Shown: positions 26,580 to 35,873, numbered from the stretch's first letter. The stretch: 64,000 bases of DNA from Pseudomaricurvus alkylphenolicus (GCF_011683955.1 NZ_JAAQPI010000005.1:186001-250000), one strand, 5' to 3'. Notes: generated by a model from the sequence alone, not told the origin. Translations and numbers: made by a program.

Positions 26580-28052
26580 ATGACAAATAACAAGGCCCCC
26601 GATTTGAACAGCCATACACACCACCGACGAACAGTTCTCAGAATCACGGTGGTGGTAGCGCTGGCCGGATTATTGTTCGGCTACGACACGGGTGTTATTG
26701 GCGGCAGCCAGCTGTATTTTACAGAGTACTTCCAGTTGACGCCGGGACAGCAGGGTTGGGCGGTCAGCAGTGCCCTCTACGGTTGCCTGTTTGGTGCCAT
26801 GGCTGCCGGATTCCTGACCAAGAGCATTGGTCGCAAATACACGCTGATTCTCTCAGGATTCCTGTTTTCACTCTCCGCCTGGGGCTCGGGAATTGCCGAC
26901 TCTCTGCCGCAACTGGTGATCTACCGCATTATCGGTGGGTTGGGCGTGGGCATGGCATCCATGGCGGCACCCATGTATATCGCGGAAATCTCTCCTCCAA
27001 AGGAGCGGGGCCGTATGGTGTCTTACTACCAGCTGGCTGTGGTCGTGGGTTTTTTTATCGTTTTCCTGGCAACCTATTTTATCGGTGGCGGCAACGTTGC
27101 GGGGATGTCCGCTGAAGCCATTAAGGAGCTGCATCACCACAATGTCACGCAAGGCTGGAGAGTGATGCTCTGGTCAGAGCTGTTGCCTGCGGTGTCTTTC
27201 TTTATATTGTTGTTTTTTGTCCCGCATAGCCCCCGCTGGTTAATGATCAAGGGGCGGGAAGAAGAGGCGCGCAAGGTGCTGCTGACGATTACGGCAGACG
27301 ACGCGGAGGCGGACAGCGAACTAGAGGATATTCGCCGTTCTCTCTCGCAGCACCAGTCCGCTGGTTTCGCCAGTCTGTTATCGGGCCCCTTGCTGTTTGT
27401 GTTGTTTCTCGGAGTGATGTTGTCAGTGTTTCAGCAGGTTACCGGAATCAATGCGATTCTTTATTACGGTGCGGAAATTTTCGCCAACGCCTTGGGATAT
27501 GGCCCCGAGGATGCGCTTAAGCAACAGTTGTGGCTGGGTGCGGTTAACCTTGTGTTTACCTTTGTGGCCATCTATACGGTTGACCGCTGGGGCAGAAAAC
27601 CATTGTTGCTGACGGGCACATTGGGCATGTTTTTGGGGTTGTCCGTTCTTGGCTTGACGATTTATACCGGCCAGATGGGCATGCTGTCACTGTTGGCCAT
27701 TTTGGTGTTTATCGGTTCTTTTGCGCTGTCCATGGGGCCGGTGGTCTGGGTCATGTTGTCCGAGATTTTCCCCAACCGGGTACGCAGCGTGGCTATGTCT
27801 GTGGCGGTGGCGGCACAGTGGTTGTTCAATGGCATTGTGGCCAGTACCTTTCCACTGGTTAACAATAGTGCGTTTAACAGCCAGCAGTTTAACGGTGCCT
27901 TGCCGTATTTTGTCTTTGCGGGCTTCTGCCTGGTGACTATGGCCTTTGTCTGGAAGCTGGTGCCGGAAACCAAGGGTAAGACCCTGGAGGAAATGGAAGC
28001 ACTGTTTGAGCGCAACAGGCTGCCTGGCAATGCTGCTGAGGCCACGGGCTAG
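26580..28052 (+). CDS. Sugar-porter family MFS transporter
   Basis: A 490-residue twelve-helix transporter of the major facilitator superfamily, sugar porter group. Signatures are GYDTGVIGG in helix 1, GRKYTL in loop 2-3, PPKERGRM after helix 4, PHSPRWLMIKGR before the central loop, QQVTGINAILYY in helix 7, DRWGRKPLL in loop 8-9, and PETKGKTLEEME at the C-terminus. It would carry a monosaccharide, probably by proton symport, across the inner membrane. The last gene of the TonB receptor/halogenase/SapC/DUF6445 series, it supports a carbohydrate as the imported substrate. ATG 26580 has AGGG eight bases upstream; ATG 26562 overlaps the previous stop. Confidence 0.93.
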   Translation: MTNNKAPDLNSHTHHRRTVLRITVVVALAGLLFGYDTGVIGGSQLYFTEYFQLTPGQQGWAVSSALYGCLFGAMAAGFLTKSIGRKYTLILSGFLFSLSAWGSGIADSLPQLVIYRIIGGLGVGMASMAAPMYIAEISPPKERGRMVSYYQLAVVVGFFIVFLATYFIGGGNVAGMSAEAIKELHHHNVTQGWRVMLWSELLPAVSFFILLFFVPHSPRWLMIKGREEEARKVLLTITADDAEADSELEDIRRSLSQHQSAGFASLLSGPLLFVLFLGVMLSVFQQVTGINAILYYGAEIFANALGYGPEDALKQQLWLGAVNLVFTFVAIYTVDRWGRKPLLLTGTLGMFLGLSVLGLTIYTGQMGMLSLLAILVFIGSFALSMGPVVWVMLSEIFPNRVRSVAMSVAVAAQWLFNGIVASTFPLVNNSAFNSQQFNGALPYFVFAGFCLVTMAFVWKLVPETKGKTLEEMEALFERNRLPGNAAEATG

Positions 28053-28070
28053 CACGGTGAAGACAGGAGG

Positions 28071-28562
28071 CTATTCCTTCCAGTCCAATTTGTGAAGCGG
28101 ATAGCCCAGCATCCATTTGGCCCGTTCAAGGATAATGCGGATGTTGGTTTTTACGATACCCAACTCTTCAATCGCACAGAATTCGTCGACCGCGCGGTTT
28201 AGGTCGGCGATATCTCTAGAGCAAGTGAAGCAGATATAGTCATAATCGCCGGTGACTCGCACGCAGTCCATAAACTCGGGCACATCAGCGATTTCCTTTT
28301 CCAGGCGCCGTCGAACCGGGGCGGTATTGTTTTCCAGTTTGAACTCCAAATAGGCGATCACGTTCTCGCAGATCTCATCCAGGTCCAGTTCCACCACAAA
28401 CCCCTTGAAATATCCCGCCTCCTTCAGGGCCTTGGTCCGCTGCAGGCAAGCACTGGGCGAGAGGCCAACCCGCTCGGCCAGGTCCACATTGGAGAGATCC
28501 GCCTCCTTGTGCAGTACCGTGAGTATCTTGCGGTTGTAAGCGTCCAGTTTTGTCTTTTTCAT
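28071..28562 (-). CDS. Lrp/AsnC-family transcriptional regulator
   Basis: A 163-residue protein. The N-terminal winged helix has LDAYNRKILTVL and LSNVDLAERVGLSPSACLQRTKALKEAGYFKGF (about 5-55). A C-terminal RAM ligand-binding domain follows (VPEFMDCVRVTGDYDYICFTCSRDIADLNRAVDEF). The frame extends to 28667, but ATG 28562 gives the normal Lrp N-terminus. It is divergent from the TonB receptor at 28845, and a 16-bp palindrome lies midway. Lrp-type proteins usually sense amino acids or related nitrogen compounds, which suits the adjacent permease and hydantoinase-like genes. Confidence 0.92.
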   Translation of the reverse strand: MKKTKLDAYNRKILTVLHKEADLSNVDLAERVGLSPSACLQRTKALKEAGYFKGFVVELDLDEICENVIAYLEFKLENNTAPVRRRLEKEIADVPEFMDCVRVTGDYDYICFTCSRDIADLNRAVDEFCAIEELGIVKTNIRIILERAKWMLGYPLHKLDWKE

Positions 28563-28679
28563 AGTGCCTTCTGCTTTATGGGAACTAGCTATTGAACAAA
28601 TGGAATATCCAGTACTCGGTTTAGCTCTTATTCTACTAAGATTAGAAGCCAAATCAGGCTCATTCAAGGGCTATTGCCC

Positions 28680-28695
28680 CATAATCAAGATTATG
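28680..28695. promoter_or_regulatory. Candidate Lrp-type operator
   Basis: CATAATC-AA-GATTATG is a perfect 16-bp palindrome, located between the lrp start (28562) and the receptor start (28845). Lrp/AsnC proteins bind AT-rich palindromes of about this size. Confidence 0.5.
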
Positions 28696-28844
28696 AAGCG
28701 CTCACCCCGAAATTACGTGGAATATTTTGCCAATTCCTCTGCCTCGAAAATTTAAATTTCTGCCAGCTGGGCATACTGAATTTCCAACCCGGTATCACCC
28801 AAAGCGGTCGATACTTATAAATGCAATAAAGATCGGAGCAGGAA

Positions 28845-30947
28845 ATGGCAATCTCAAACAAAACAGCAATAGCCGCGGCGTTAGCGCTGGCAGCCACCGG
28901 CGGTGTTGCTACCCCTACCTGGGCAGAAGTCATCGCCCTGGAAGAAATTGTGGTATCGGCCCGAAAGCGCGACGAAAACCTCCAGGATCTACCGGACTCG
29001 ATCACCGTATTTTCCTCCCAGACCATCGAAGACGCCCGTATTACTGAAATCGCGGATTTCGCCGAGCTGACGCCTAATCTCGACGTATTTGGCAATTTCA
29101 GGCCCAATCTGGCTTTTGTCAGCGTTCGTGGCCTGATTACACCCCAGGTGGGTGAACCACCCCTGGCGTTTGTGGTGGACGGTGTGACCGTACCCAACCT
29201 GGAGTTTATCAACCAGGGGCTACACGACATCGAACGCATTGAGGTGCTGCGGGGCCCCCAGGGCGCTCTCTATGGGAAAAACGCCATTGGTGGCGCGATT
29301 AATATTGTCACCAAACAGCCCTCGGATGAGACTGAGGGGTCGCTGCAGGCCACCTTTGCCGAGGGTGACGATATGCGCCTTGCTGCAAATATCTCTGGCG
29401 CCCTGGTGGAGGATGCAGTCTACTACCGGCTTTCCGGCTTCTATCGCGACAGCGATGGTCTGATCGACGACAAGTTTCTGAATGAGGGCGTTGATTATAT
29501 CGACCAGACCGTGATGCAGGGCATGCTGCGCTTCCAGATCTCCGATCAGACCACTCTGGACCTGCGCGGCAGCTACAGCGATGGCGACTACGGCGTAGGC
29601 TACTACACGGTGGTGACTCCCGAAACCCAGGAGGATTTCTCCATCGAGCCTGCCCACAATGTGTACCCCGAGGATGTGAACAGCCTGACCGCATTTTCCA
29701 TAAAACTGGAGCACGATACCGACTACGGGCTCTGGTCTGTGGTTGCCGGTTACAATAAATCTGATGATGACAACTTTTTGGATGCGGACTTTACACCGTT
29801 GCCGGCAGATCCGGACAATTTCTTCTTCCCTGCCGCACAACGGAATGTAGTGGAGGACGAAGCCACCAGCATGGAAGTGCGCTTTGTTTCGCCGGGAGAT
29901 GAAAAACTTCGTTGGTTGGTGGGGGGCTTTTACCAACAACGTGATCGTACCAGCCTGTTCAGCTTTTACGACGATCTGATCGGCGATCAGCGCCGCGAGC
30001 GTGAGGATTTTACAGATGCCGACCTGTTATTCGCAATCAATGATGAGCAGGAAAGCGAAGCCTGGGCAGCCTTTGGCCAGCTGAACTATGACCTCAGCGA
30101 TACTTTAGAATTGACCGCAGCGCTGCGTTATGACGAGGAAACGCGCGAGTCTTTTACCCCCGGCGACAAGGCTTTGACCTTTGCTGAAGAGACCTTTAGC
30201 GAGCTGCAACCGAAATTCTCACTGGCCTGGCAGGCCACGGAAAACCTGCTGACCTATGTGACCTATTCGCACGGTTTCCGCTCCGGTGGTTTTAACGAAT
30301 TCCACCCGGACATTGTTCGTACCTTTAACGAAGAGATCTCTGATACCTACGAGATCGGTATCAAGTCCGAATGGTTCGACGGTCGTATGACCCTGAACGC
30401 GGCACTGTTCCAGGTGGCTCAGGACGATGCCCAGTTTACCGGCTTTAACCCGATTACCTTTACCCTGGAAAACCTCAGCGTGGATGAGGTGGAGGTACGT
30501 GGATTCGAGCTGGAACTGAATGCTCGCCCAACTGAAGGTCTGAGTCTCACCGCCGGCGCCGGCTTTGTGGACAACGAAATCAACAGGTTCGAACGTGACC
30601 TCTCGCTGGAAGGCAACACCATGCCATTTGTGCCTGAGGTGACTCTCAATGCCGCTATCAGCTATGAGCATCAGTGGGGAGACGGTCTGACGGTTGTGTA
30701 CCGGGCCTCCGCCAACTACAAGGGCGAGACGGACTATGTGCTGGAAAACATTTTCCCCACCGACTCCTATACGTTTGTTGATCTGAGCGTAAAGGTGGGA
30801 GCGCAGCAGTGGAGTGCGACTTTGTTTGTGGACAATGCCACCGATGAAGACGCCATAGGCTCCATCAGTAACTTCGGTCTGCCCTATGGTATTCGCTTCC
30901 GCAATACCCCGCAGCAGGCTGGCGTTCAGCTCCGTTACAATTTTTGA
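28845..30947 (+). CDS. TonB-dependent receptor of the NCS1/hydantoinase locus
   Basis: A 700-residue receptor with a signal peptide (about 1-27), TonB box EEIVVSA (33-39), plug motif (IERIEVLRGPQGALYGKN-like) and a barrel ending QLRYNF. No STN domain. ATG 28845 follows GGAGCAGG. It is the first gene of a same-strand run with an NCS1 permease (28-bp gap), a hydantoinase/oxoprolinase-like gene and DUF917, and is divergent from an Lrp regulator. The context suggests import of a nitrogen-containing organic compound across the outer membrane, which would be an uncommon TonB substrate; this is inference. Confidence 0.93.
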   Translation: MAISNKTAIAAALALAATGGVATPTWAEVIALEEIVVSARKRDENLQDLPDSITVFSSQTIEDARITEIADFAELTPNLDVFGNFRPNLAFVSVRGLITPQVGEPPLAFVVDGVTVPNLEFINQGLHDIERIEVLRGPQGALYGKNAIGGAINIVTKQPSDETEGSLQATFAEGDDMRLAANISGALVEDAVYYRLSGFYRDSDGLIDDKFLNEGVDYIDQTVMQGMLRFQISDQTTLDLRGSYSDGDYGVGYYTVVTPETQEDFSIEPAHNVYPEDVNSLTAFSIKLEHDTDYGLWSVVAGYNKSDDDNFLDADFTPLPADPDNFFFPAAQRNVVEDEATSMEVRFVSPGDEKLRWLVGGFYQQRDRTSLFSFYDDLIGDQRREREDFTDADLLFAINDEQESEAWAAFGQLNYDLSDTLELTAALRYDEETRESFTPGDKALTFAEETFSELQPKFSLAWQATENLLTYVTYSHGFRSGGFNEFHPDIVRTFNEEISDTYEIGIKSEWFDGRMTLNAALFQVAQDDAQFTGFNPITFTLENLSVDEVEVRGFELELNARPTEGLSLTAGAGFVDNEINRFERDLSLEGNTMPFVPEVTLNAAISYEHQWGDGLTVVYRASANYKGETDYVLENIFPTDSYTFVDLSVKVGAQQWSATLFVDNATDEDAIGSISNFGLPYGIRFRNTPQQAGVQLRYNF

Positions 30948-30975
30948 TCGCTAACACCTGTCTGGAGCAATGCTG

Positions 30976-32277
30976 ATGACGGCAAACACGCAACAACCCA
31001 GTGACGACTGGCTGGACGATTACCCGACTACGCCAGTGCCCGAGTCGCGCTTTACCTCGGGCTTTCGCATCTGCCTGATTATTTCGGCGGTGTCTTTTGC
31101 GCTGCCCAATCTGGTGGCAGGGCTGGAGCTGGGATCGAGGTTGGGAGTCGGCACCAGCCTGGCCGCGTTTCTAACCGGTGGCCTGGTGCTGGCGCTGATC
31201 AGTTTCGTAACGGGGCTGGTGGGTACACTGAACCGTTTGTCGTCCTACATGATCATCCAGTTTGTGTTTGGTCGCCAGGGGGCCAAGCTGGTGAATCTGA
31301 TGTTCGCCGTGGCCATGCTTGGCTGGTTCGGTATTAACATCGATTTGCTCAGTCAGGCCCTGATCTCGATCTTTGAGGCTGGTGAGAAATCTGTTTGGTT
31401 GTTTGAAGTGACGGGTGGCGCAATCATTACCATCACCACACTGTTTGGTGTGCGTCTGATCAATGGCTTGTCCACGTTGTTTGTGCCGGTATTGGTCGCG
31501 GTGTGCCTGTATCTGCTGAGCCAGGTACTGGGAGCCGGTAATGATCCCGTCGTGCCGTCGACAGCGCAGGAGCCCCTGACCTACGGCGAGGCGGTCTCAG
31601 CCGTGGTGGGTGGATTGATTGTGGGTTCCGTGCTGTTACCGGACTTTACCCGTTTTATTCGTAAACCCTCTCACATGTGGCTGGTGGCGGCGGTACCGTT
31701 TCTGATCGTCGAACCGTTTGTTCTCACCATAGCCGCGATTTCCGGTGAGGTTACTGGCGAGAGCGATGCACTGACCATGATGTTGGCCATGGGATTGGGC
31801 TGGGGCGCATTCCTGTTGGTGATTATGTCCAGCTGGATTCTTAACAGCATGAACCTGTACAGCTGCTCGCTGAGTGTGGCCAGTGTATTTCCAAGGGGTA
31901 CCGAGTGGAAGCAAGTAGTGATACTCGGCATTGCCGGCACCCTGGCGGCTTCGTTCAATCTGTTGGATTATTTGGTCACCTTCCTGTTTTACCTGGCCAT
32001 CACCTTTGCGCCTGTGGCGGGCATTTACGTGGTGGATTTCTTCCTGCTGAGGCGCTGCCGGCCCTACGATGTCTCCCGCTTGTCGTCCATCGATTCCGTA
32101 AATTGGGCAGCGATTGTGGCCTGGGGCTTCGGCATCTGGGCGTCCATTCTGTCAGCGGAAATGGGCATTAGCCTGACCACCATTGAAGCCTGCGATGCGG
32201 TGCTGTCATCCATGGTGGTGTACGGGGTGATGAGTGAATTGATGAAAAAAGTCAGTGGAAAAGAGTTAAGCGTATGA
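30976..32277 (+). CDS. NCS1-family purine-cytosine/hydantoin-type permease
   Basis: A 433-residue membrane protein with about 12 hydrophobic helices, resembling CodB-type NCS1 permeases (LPNLVAGLELGSRLG near residue 40, TLNRLSSYMIIQFVFGRQGAKLVN, MLGWFGINIDLLSQA). ATG 30976 has GGAG eight bases upstream; ATG 30970 is too close to it. NCS1 members move cytosine, purines, hydantoins, allantoin or thiamine precursors with sodium or proton coupling. Its stop overlaps the next gene's ATG by four bases (ATGA), so permease and hydantoinase-like protein are translationally coupled. Exact substrate unknown. Confidence 0.9.
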   Translation: MTANTQQPSDDWLDDYPTTPVPESRFTSGFRICLIISAVSFALPNLVAGLELGSRLGVGTSLAAFLTGGLVLALISFVTGLVGTLNRLSSYMIIQFVFGRQGAKLVNLMFAVAMLGWFGINIDLLSQALISIFEAGEKSVWLFEVTGGAIITITTLFGVRLINGLSTLFVPVLVAVCLYLLSQVLGAGNDPVVPSTAQEPLTYGEAVSAVVGGLIVGSVLLPDFTRFIRKPSHMWLVAAVPFLIVEPFVLTIAAISGEVTGESDALTMMLAMGLGWGAFLLVIMSSWILNSMNLYSCSLSVASVFPRGTEWKQVVILGIAGTLAASFNLLDYLVTFLFYLAITFAPVAGIYVVDFFLLRRCRPYDVSRLSSIDSVNWAAIVAWGFGIWASILSAEMGISLTTIEACDAVLSSMVVYGVMSELMKKVSGKELSV

Positions 32278-33815
32278 AAATTGGTATTGATGTGGGCGGT
32301 ACCCACACCGACGCTGTCGTGGTAGACGGCAACAATATTATTGCGGCCGTCAAGTCGCTGACGACAGAAGATATCAGCAGCGGCATTACTCATGCGCTGG
32401 AGTCCGTTCTGAATGAAGAGGGTGTCGAGTCGTCAAATATTCAGGCAGTGATGATTGGCACCACCCAGTTTACCAACGCCGTGGTTGAACGCCGCCATAT
32501 GAACCCGGTAGCGGCAATTCGTATCGGTCGTCAGTCCTCAGCCGCAGTTCCGCCCAAAGTGGGTTGGCCCGTGGACATAGACGCTTGCCTCGGTAGCGAG
32601 GTGTTTATGCTGGAGGGTGGCTATGAATATCATGGTGGCCCCATCTGCCCGCTCGATGACAGGGAAGTGGATGCATTGATCAAGAGCTTACGGGCTCGCC
32701 AAATCGGCGCTGTGGCGTTGTGTGGTGTTTACGCGCCGGTTAATGCCGAGCAGGAAAACGCGGTGGCCGATCGCATCAAGGCGGAACTGCCAGAGGTGGA
32801 TATTACGCTTTCGCACCAGGTGGGTCGTATTGGCCTGTTGCAGCGGGAAAACGCCGCGCTCTTGAACGCTTCGTTGATGGGATTGTCGAAAAAAGTTATT
32901 CGCGCGTTTCAATCTGCGCTCAAATCCCAGGCGATTCAGGCTCCCCTATTTATCAGCCAGAACGACGGTACGGTAATGACCGCCAGCTACGCGGAGCACT
33001 TTCCGGTACTGACTTTTTCCTCCGGCCCCACCAATTCCATGCGCGGCGCCGCCTTTCTCTCTGGTCTGCGCGACGCGATTGTCATCGATGTGGGCGGCAC
33101 CACCGCGGATGTGGGTATGCTGGTGCACGGTTATCCCCGTGAGTCCAATGTTGCCATTGAGGTGGGCGGCGTTTCCACCAACTTTCGAATGCCGGATATT
33201 CTGCCCCTGGCGCTTGGTGGTGGCAGCATTGTGCAAGAGGACGGCAAAACCATTGGTCCCATTTCCGTGGGGCACGATTTGGTTTCCCGGGGTCGTATAT
33301 TTGGTGGCGATACACTGACGGCAACGGATATTGCCGTTGCTGCAGGCGTGGCGGAAATTGGCGAACCCGCACGAGTGTCAGCACTTTCAGAACAGACGGT
33401 GCAAACCGCCATGGCACGCATGCGCGAAATGCTGGCCGATACCGTGGATCGCATTAAAACCGGTGATCAACCCCTTTCTGTTATTGCCGTTGGCGGAGGG
33501 GCATTTCTGGTACCCGAGGATTTGCCCGGAGCAGAATCCGTGTTGAGACCCGGCAATGCCGGTGTTGCCAATGCCGTGGGTGCCGCATTGGCAGAGATTG
33601 GCGGTGAAGTGGAAATGCTCTATGTGCCAGGCAAGACCAGCCGCGGTGACGCCATTGCCGAAGCCACACGCCTGGCGACCGTCAAGGCCGTAGAGGCAGG
33701 CGCCTGTAGCGACACCACCCGTGTCACCGATATTGAAGAAACCACCCTGGCCTATATGGCCGAGGACACCGAGCGCCTGCGCGTAAAAGTCGTTGGCCAG
33801 CTGAAGGCGGCATAG
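32274..33815 (+). CDS. Hydantoinase/oxoprolinase family protein, HyuA-type subunit
   Basis: A 513-residue protein with an actin/hexokinase-like ATPase fold. MKIGIDVGGTHTDAVVVDG forms the N-terminal phosphate-binding strand. A GTTQFTNAVVERR region is typical of Hydant_A_N, and DVGGTTADVGML begins the Hydantoinase_A domain (about residue 266). Relatives hydrolyse cyclic amides such as hydantoins or 5-oxoproline with ATP. No HyuB-type partner is visible; instead a DUF917 gene follows after 10 bases. In some fungal proteins these two domains are fused, supporting a functional complex. Substrate unknown; a hydantoin or related lactam is plausible from the linked NCS1 permease. Confidence 0.9.
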   Translation: MKIGIDVGGTHTDAVVVDGNNIIAAVKSLTTEDISSGITHALESVLNEEGVESSNIQAVMIGTTQFTNAVVERRHMNPVAAIRIGRQSSAAVPPKVGWPVDIDACLGSEVFMLEGGYEYHGGPICPLDDREVDALIKSLRARQIGAVALCGVYAPVNAEQENAVADRIKAELPEVDITLSHQVGRIGLLQRENAALLNASLMGLSKKVIRAFQSALKSQAIQAPLFISQNDGTVMTASYAEHFPVLTFSSGPTNSMRGAAFLSGLRDAIVIDVGGTTADVGMLVHGYPRESNVAIEVGGVSTNFRMPDILPLALGGGSIVQEDGKTIGPISVGHDLVSRGRIFGGDTLTATDIAVAAGVAEIGEPARVSALSEQTVQTAMARMREMLADTVDRIKTGDQPLSVIAVGGGAFLVPEDLPGAESVLRPGNAGVANAVGAALAEIGGEVEMLYVPGKTSRGDAIAEATRLATVKAVEAGACSDTTRVTDIEETTLAYMAEDTERLRVKVVGQLKAA

Positions 33816-33825
33816 GAGACCTGGT

Positions 33826-34944
33826 ATGAGCAGAACTGGAATAAGCAATGCACCAAAAATCATTAATGCCGAAGATATTCAAGACATTGCCGTCGGCAGT
33901 AGTTTTCTTGCCACGGGTGGTGGTGGTGATCCTTACATCGCCCAGCTTACCACGGAGCAAATTCTCAAGCAGTCCGGAGGTGTTGAGCTGCTCTCCCTCG
34001 ATGCGGTGCCTGACGACGCCCTGGTGGTGGCCATCGGTGGCATTGGCGCGCCGATGGTATCGTTGGAAAAACTCGGTAATGGCCAGGAGCCTCTGTGGGC
34101 ATTGGAAGCCTTGGAAGCTCACGTCGGACGCAAGGCGGATGCCTTGATTTCATTTGAGGTGGGTGGTGCCAATTCCCTGATACCTATTGCCGCTGCCGCC
34201 CAGCGCAATTTGCCGGTCATTGATGCCGACGGCATGGGGCGGGCTCTGCCGGAAATGCAAATGGTCACCTTCAGCATCTATGGTGTCAAAGGAACTCCCA
34301 TGGCCGTGGTGGATGAATTTGGCGATAGTGTTGTCATTAACGCTCGCAACAGCAGCGCCGCAGAGCGACTGGTGAGAAACGTGAGCCAAGCCATGGGCGG
34401 TGCCTGTGTATCCGCCGAGCATATGATGGATGGTGCCACTGCCAAACAAGTTTCGGTACCGGGCACCCTGGATCTGTGTCGTCAGGTAGGCGCCGCCATA
34501 CATCGTCATCGCGGTAATCCGAGCGCTTTTCTGCAGGATCTGGAAGGCATTATGGGCGGCTCTATCTATGGCACAACCCGAGTACTTTCCGAAGGCAAAG
34601 TCGTCGATGTGCGTCGGAAGATCGAGGGCGGGTTTAATATCGGCGAAATCGTTCTGGAGCCCTTCGGCGATCCCGAAAACCCGGTGGTGATTCAATTCCG
34701 CAATGAATACCTGACGGCGGAGCAGGGTGGCCGCCAATTGGCCATGGTGCCGGATTTGATCTGTGCCATTGATGCCGATACGGCGTTGCCGGTGACCGCC
34801 GAAAGTGTTCGTTTTGGGCAGCGGATGATATTTGTGGGTGTGGGTGCGCCGGAGATTATGCGCCGGGAGCAGGCGCTGGAGTTTGTGGGGCCGCGGGCGT
34901 TTGATATGGCGTTTGATTTTACGCCGTTGGAGGAGATTGCCTGA
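33826..34944 (+). CDS. DUF917 family protein, partner of the HyuA-like protein
   Basis: A 372-residue DUF917 protein. Visible features are an N-terminal GSSFLATGGGGDPYIAQL segment, SFEVGGANSLIPIAAAAQRNLPVIDADGMGRALPEMQM, and the C-terminal MRREQALEFVGPRAF stretch. DUF917 genes regularly accompany hydantoinase/oxoprolinase genes, but a catalytic role has not been settled. The start is preceded by GGAGACC. Its location ten bases after the HyuA-like gene indicates co-translation. A G-C hairpin at 34948-34965 separates it from the convergent PfkB gene. Confidence 0.88.
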   Translation: MSRTGISNAPKIINAEDIQDIAVGSSFLATGGGGDPYIAQLTTEQILKQSGGVELLSLDAVPDDALVVAIGGIGAPMVSLEKLGNGQEPLWALEALEAHVGRKADALISFEVGGANSLIPIAAAAQRNLPVIDADGMGRALPEMQMVTFSIYGVKGTPMAVVDEFGDSVVINARNSSAAERLVRNVSQAMGGACVSAEHMMDGATAKQVSVPGTLDLCRQVGAAIHRHRGNPSAFLQDLEGIMGGSIYGTTRVLSEGKVVDVRRKIEGGFNIGEIVLEPFGDPENPVVIQFRNEYLTAEQGGRQLAMVPDLICAIDADTALPVTAESVRFGQRMIFVGVGAPEIMRREQALEFVGPRAFDMAFDFTPLEEIA

Positions 34945-34947
34945 GTG

Positions 34948-34965
34948 GGGGGCTATCAAGCCCCC
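34948..34965. terminator. Hairpin between convergent DUF917 and PfkB genes
   Basis: GGGGGC-tatcaa-GCCCCC, followed by TT, in the 29-bp gap between the two stop codons. It could serve both genes. Confidence 0.6.
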
Positions 34966-34973
34966 TTAGACAT

Positions 34974-35873
34974 CTACCTCCTGGAGAAATCCTGGAAAAG
35001 CCCATCCAGCGTCTCGGGGGACAGGGATGGGTTATAGAGTTTCCTGGATCCTACACACAATGCAGCCGCAGCCGATCCGTATAGCATGCAGTTCTGAACG
35101 CTTGCGTTTTGGAAATGAGCGAACAGGAATCCGCTGAAGTAAGCGTCTCCCGCACCGTTGCTATCCACTAGCGGAAAGTCCGGCAGGATATCCTGCTGGT
35201 ACCATCTTCCCTCGGAGGTCAGCGCCGTCGATCCTTCTTTACCGTGGGTGCAAACCACCAGCTCTTTACCCGCGTTGATCTGCTGAGCCATAAAGCTCTC
35301 ATAGTCCGGGAGGTTATCACTGGAGACAAAGATAACGTCTGCCATATCGATAAATTCCCGGTGGTAGCTGTCTTTGCCGTCGTAGTCGTGAAGATCGATC
35401 CACAGGGGCTTGTTATGAGCTTTGGCGATGGCCAGTGTCGGTCGGGTATAGTCCAGAATACTGATGGCCGCGATATCGGTTTTCGCCATAGCCTTGGAAA
35501 TTGATTCGACATCGATTTCCTTGGGGCAATCGGGCGGGTGAGTAAAGATGGATATTCTTTCGCCGGAGGGCGACATCAAGTTGGTATGCTGCTCTGTTGG
35601 CGCTTGGGTTAGCTCAACCAGTAGCTCGATGTTAGGGTGTTGCAATTCGCCCAGAACAAAGTCTGCCTGGGAATCCTGCCCTACGATGGTGTGCAGCGTC
35701 GTATCTATTCCCAGCCTCGACAGATTCAAGGCTTTACCCGCACCGGTGCAGCCGACTCCCTGGTAGCTCTCTTTGGCCCAGATAGTCTGTGGCCCCGGTT
35801 CCATTGGCGAGGGAAGGTGAATGATGGTATCAAGGGAAGTACCCCCGACCAGCAGTACGTGTTTTTTCTTCAT
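34974..35873 (-). CDS. PfkB-family carbohydrate/nucleoside kinase
   Basis: A 299-residue ribokinase-fold kinase. The N-terminal GGTSLDTIIHL and GGxG-like GVGCTGAGKALNLSRLG (substrate lid region), and the C-terminal PfkB signature DSNGAGDAYFSGFLFAHF, with the catalytic aspartate in GAGD, are all present. ATG 35873 is preceded by GAGGGAA; the frame extends to 35927 without support. The family phosphorylates ribose, fructose, adenosine, pseudouridine and similar sugars with ATP. Convergent with the hydantoinase-like locus, it might handle a sugar moiety released from the imported compound, but no direct link is visible. Confidence 0.88.
   Translation of the reverse strand: MKKKHVLLVGGTSLDTIIHLPSPMEPGPQTIWAKESYQGVGCTGAGKALNLSRLGIDTTLHTIVGQDSQADFVLGELQHPNIELLVELTQAPTEQHTNLMSPSGERISIFTHPPDCPKEIDVESISKAMAKTDIAAISILDYTRPTLAIAKAHNKPLWIDLHDYDGKDSYHREFIDMADVIFVSSDNLPDYESFMAQQINAGKELVVCTHGKEGSTALTSEGRWYQQDILPDFPLVDSNGAGDAYFSGFLFAHFQNASVQNCMLYGSAAAALCVGSRKLYNPSLSPETLDGLFQDFSRR

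Noticed and set aside
31673-31690. CACATGTG inside the NCS1 permease gene as an additional RutR-like site
   Set aside because: It lies within a coding sequence and lacks the flanking TGA/CAGG parts of the palindromes before xdhA and tsx.
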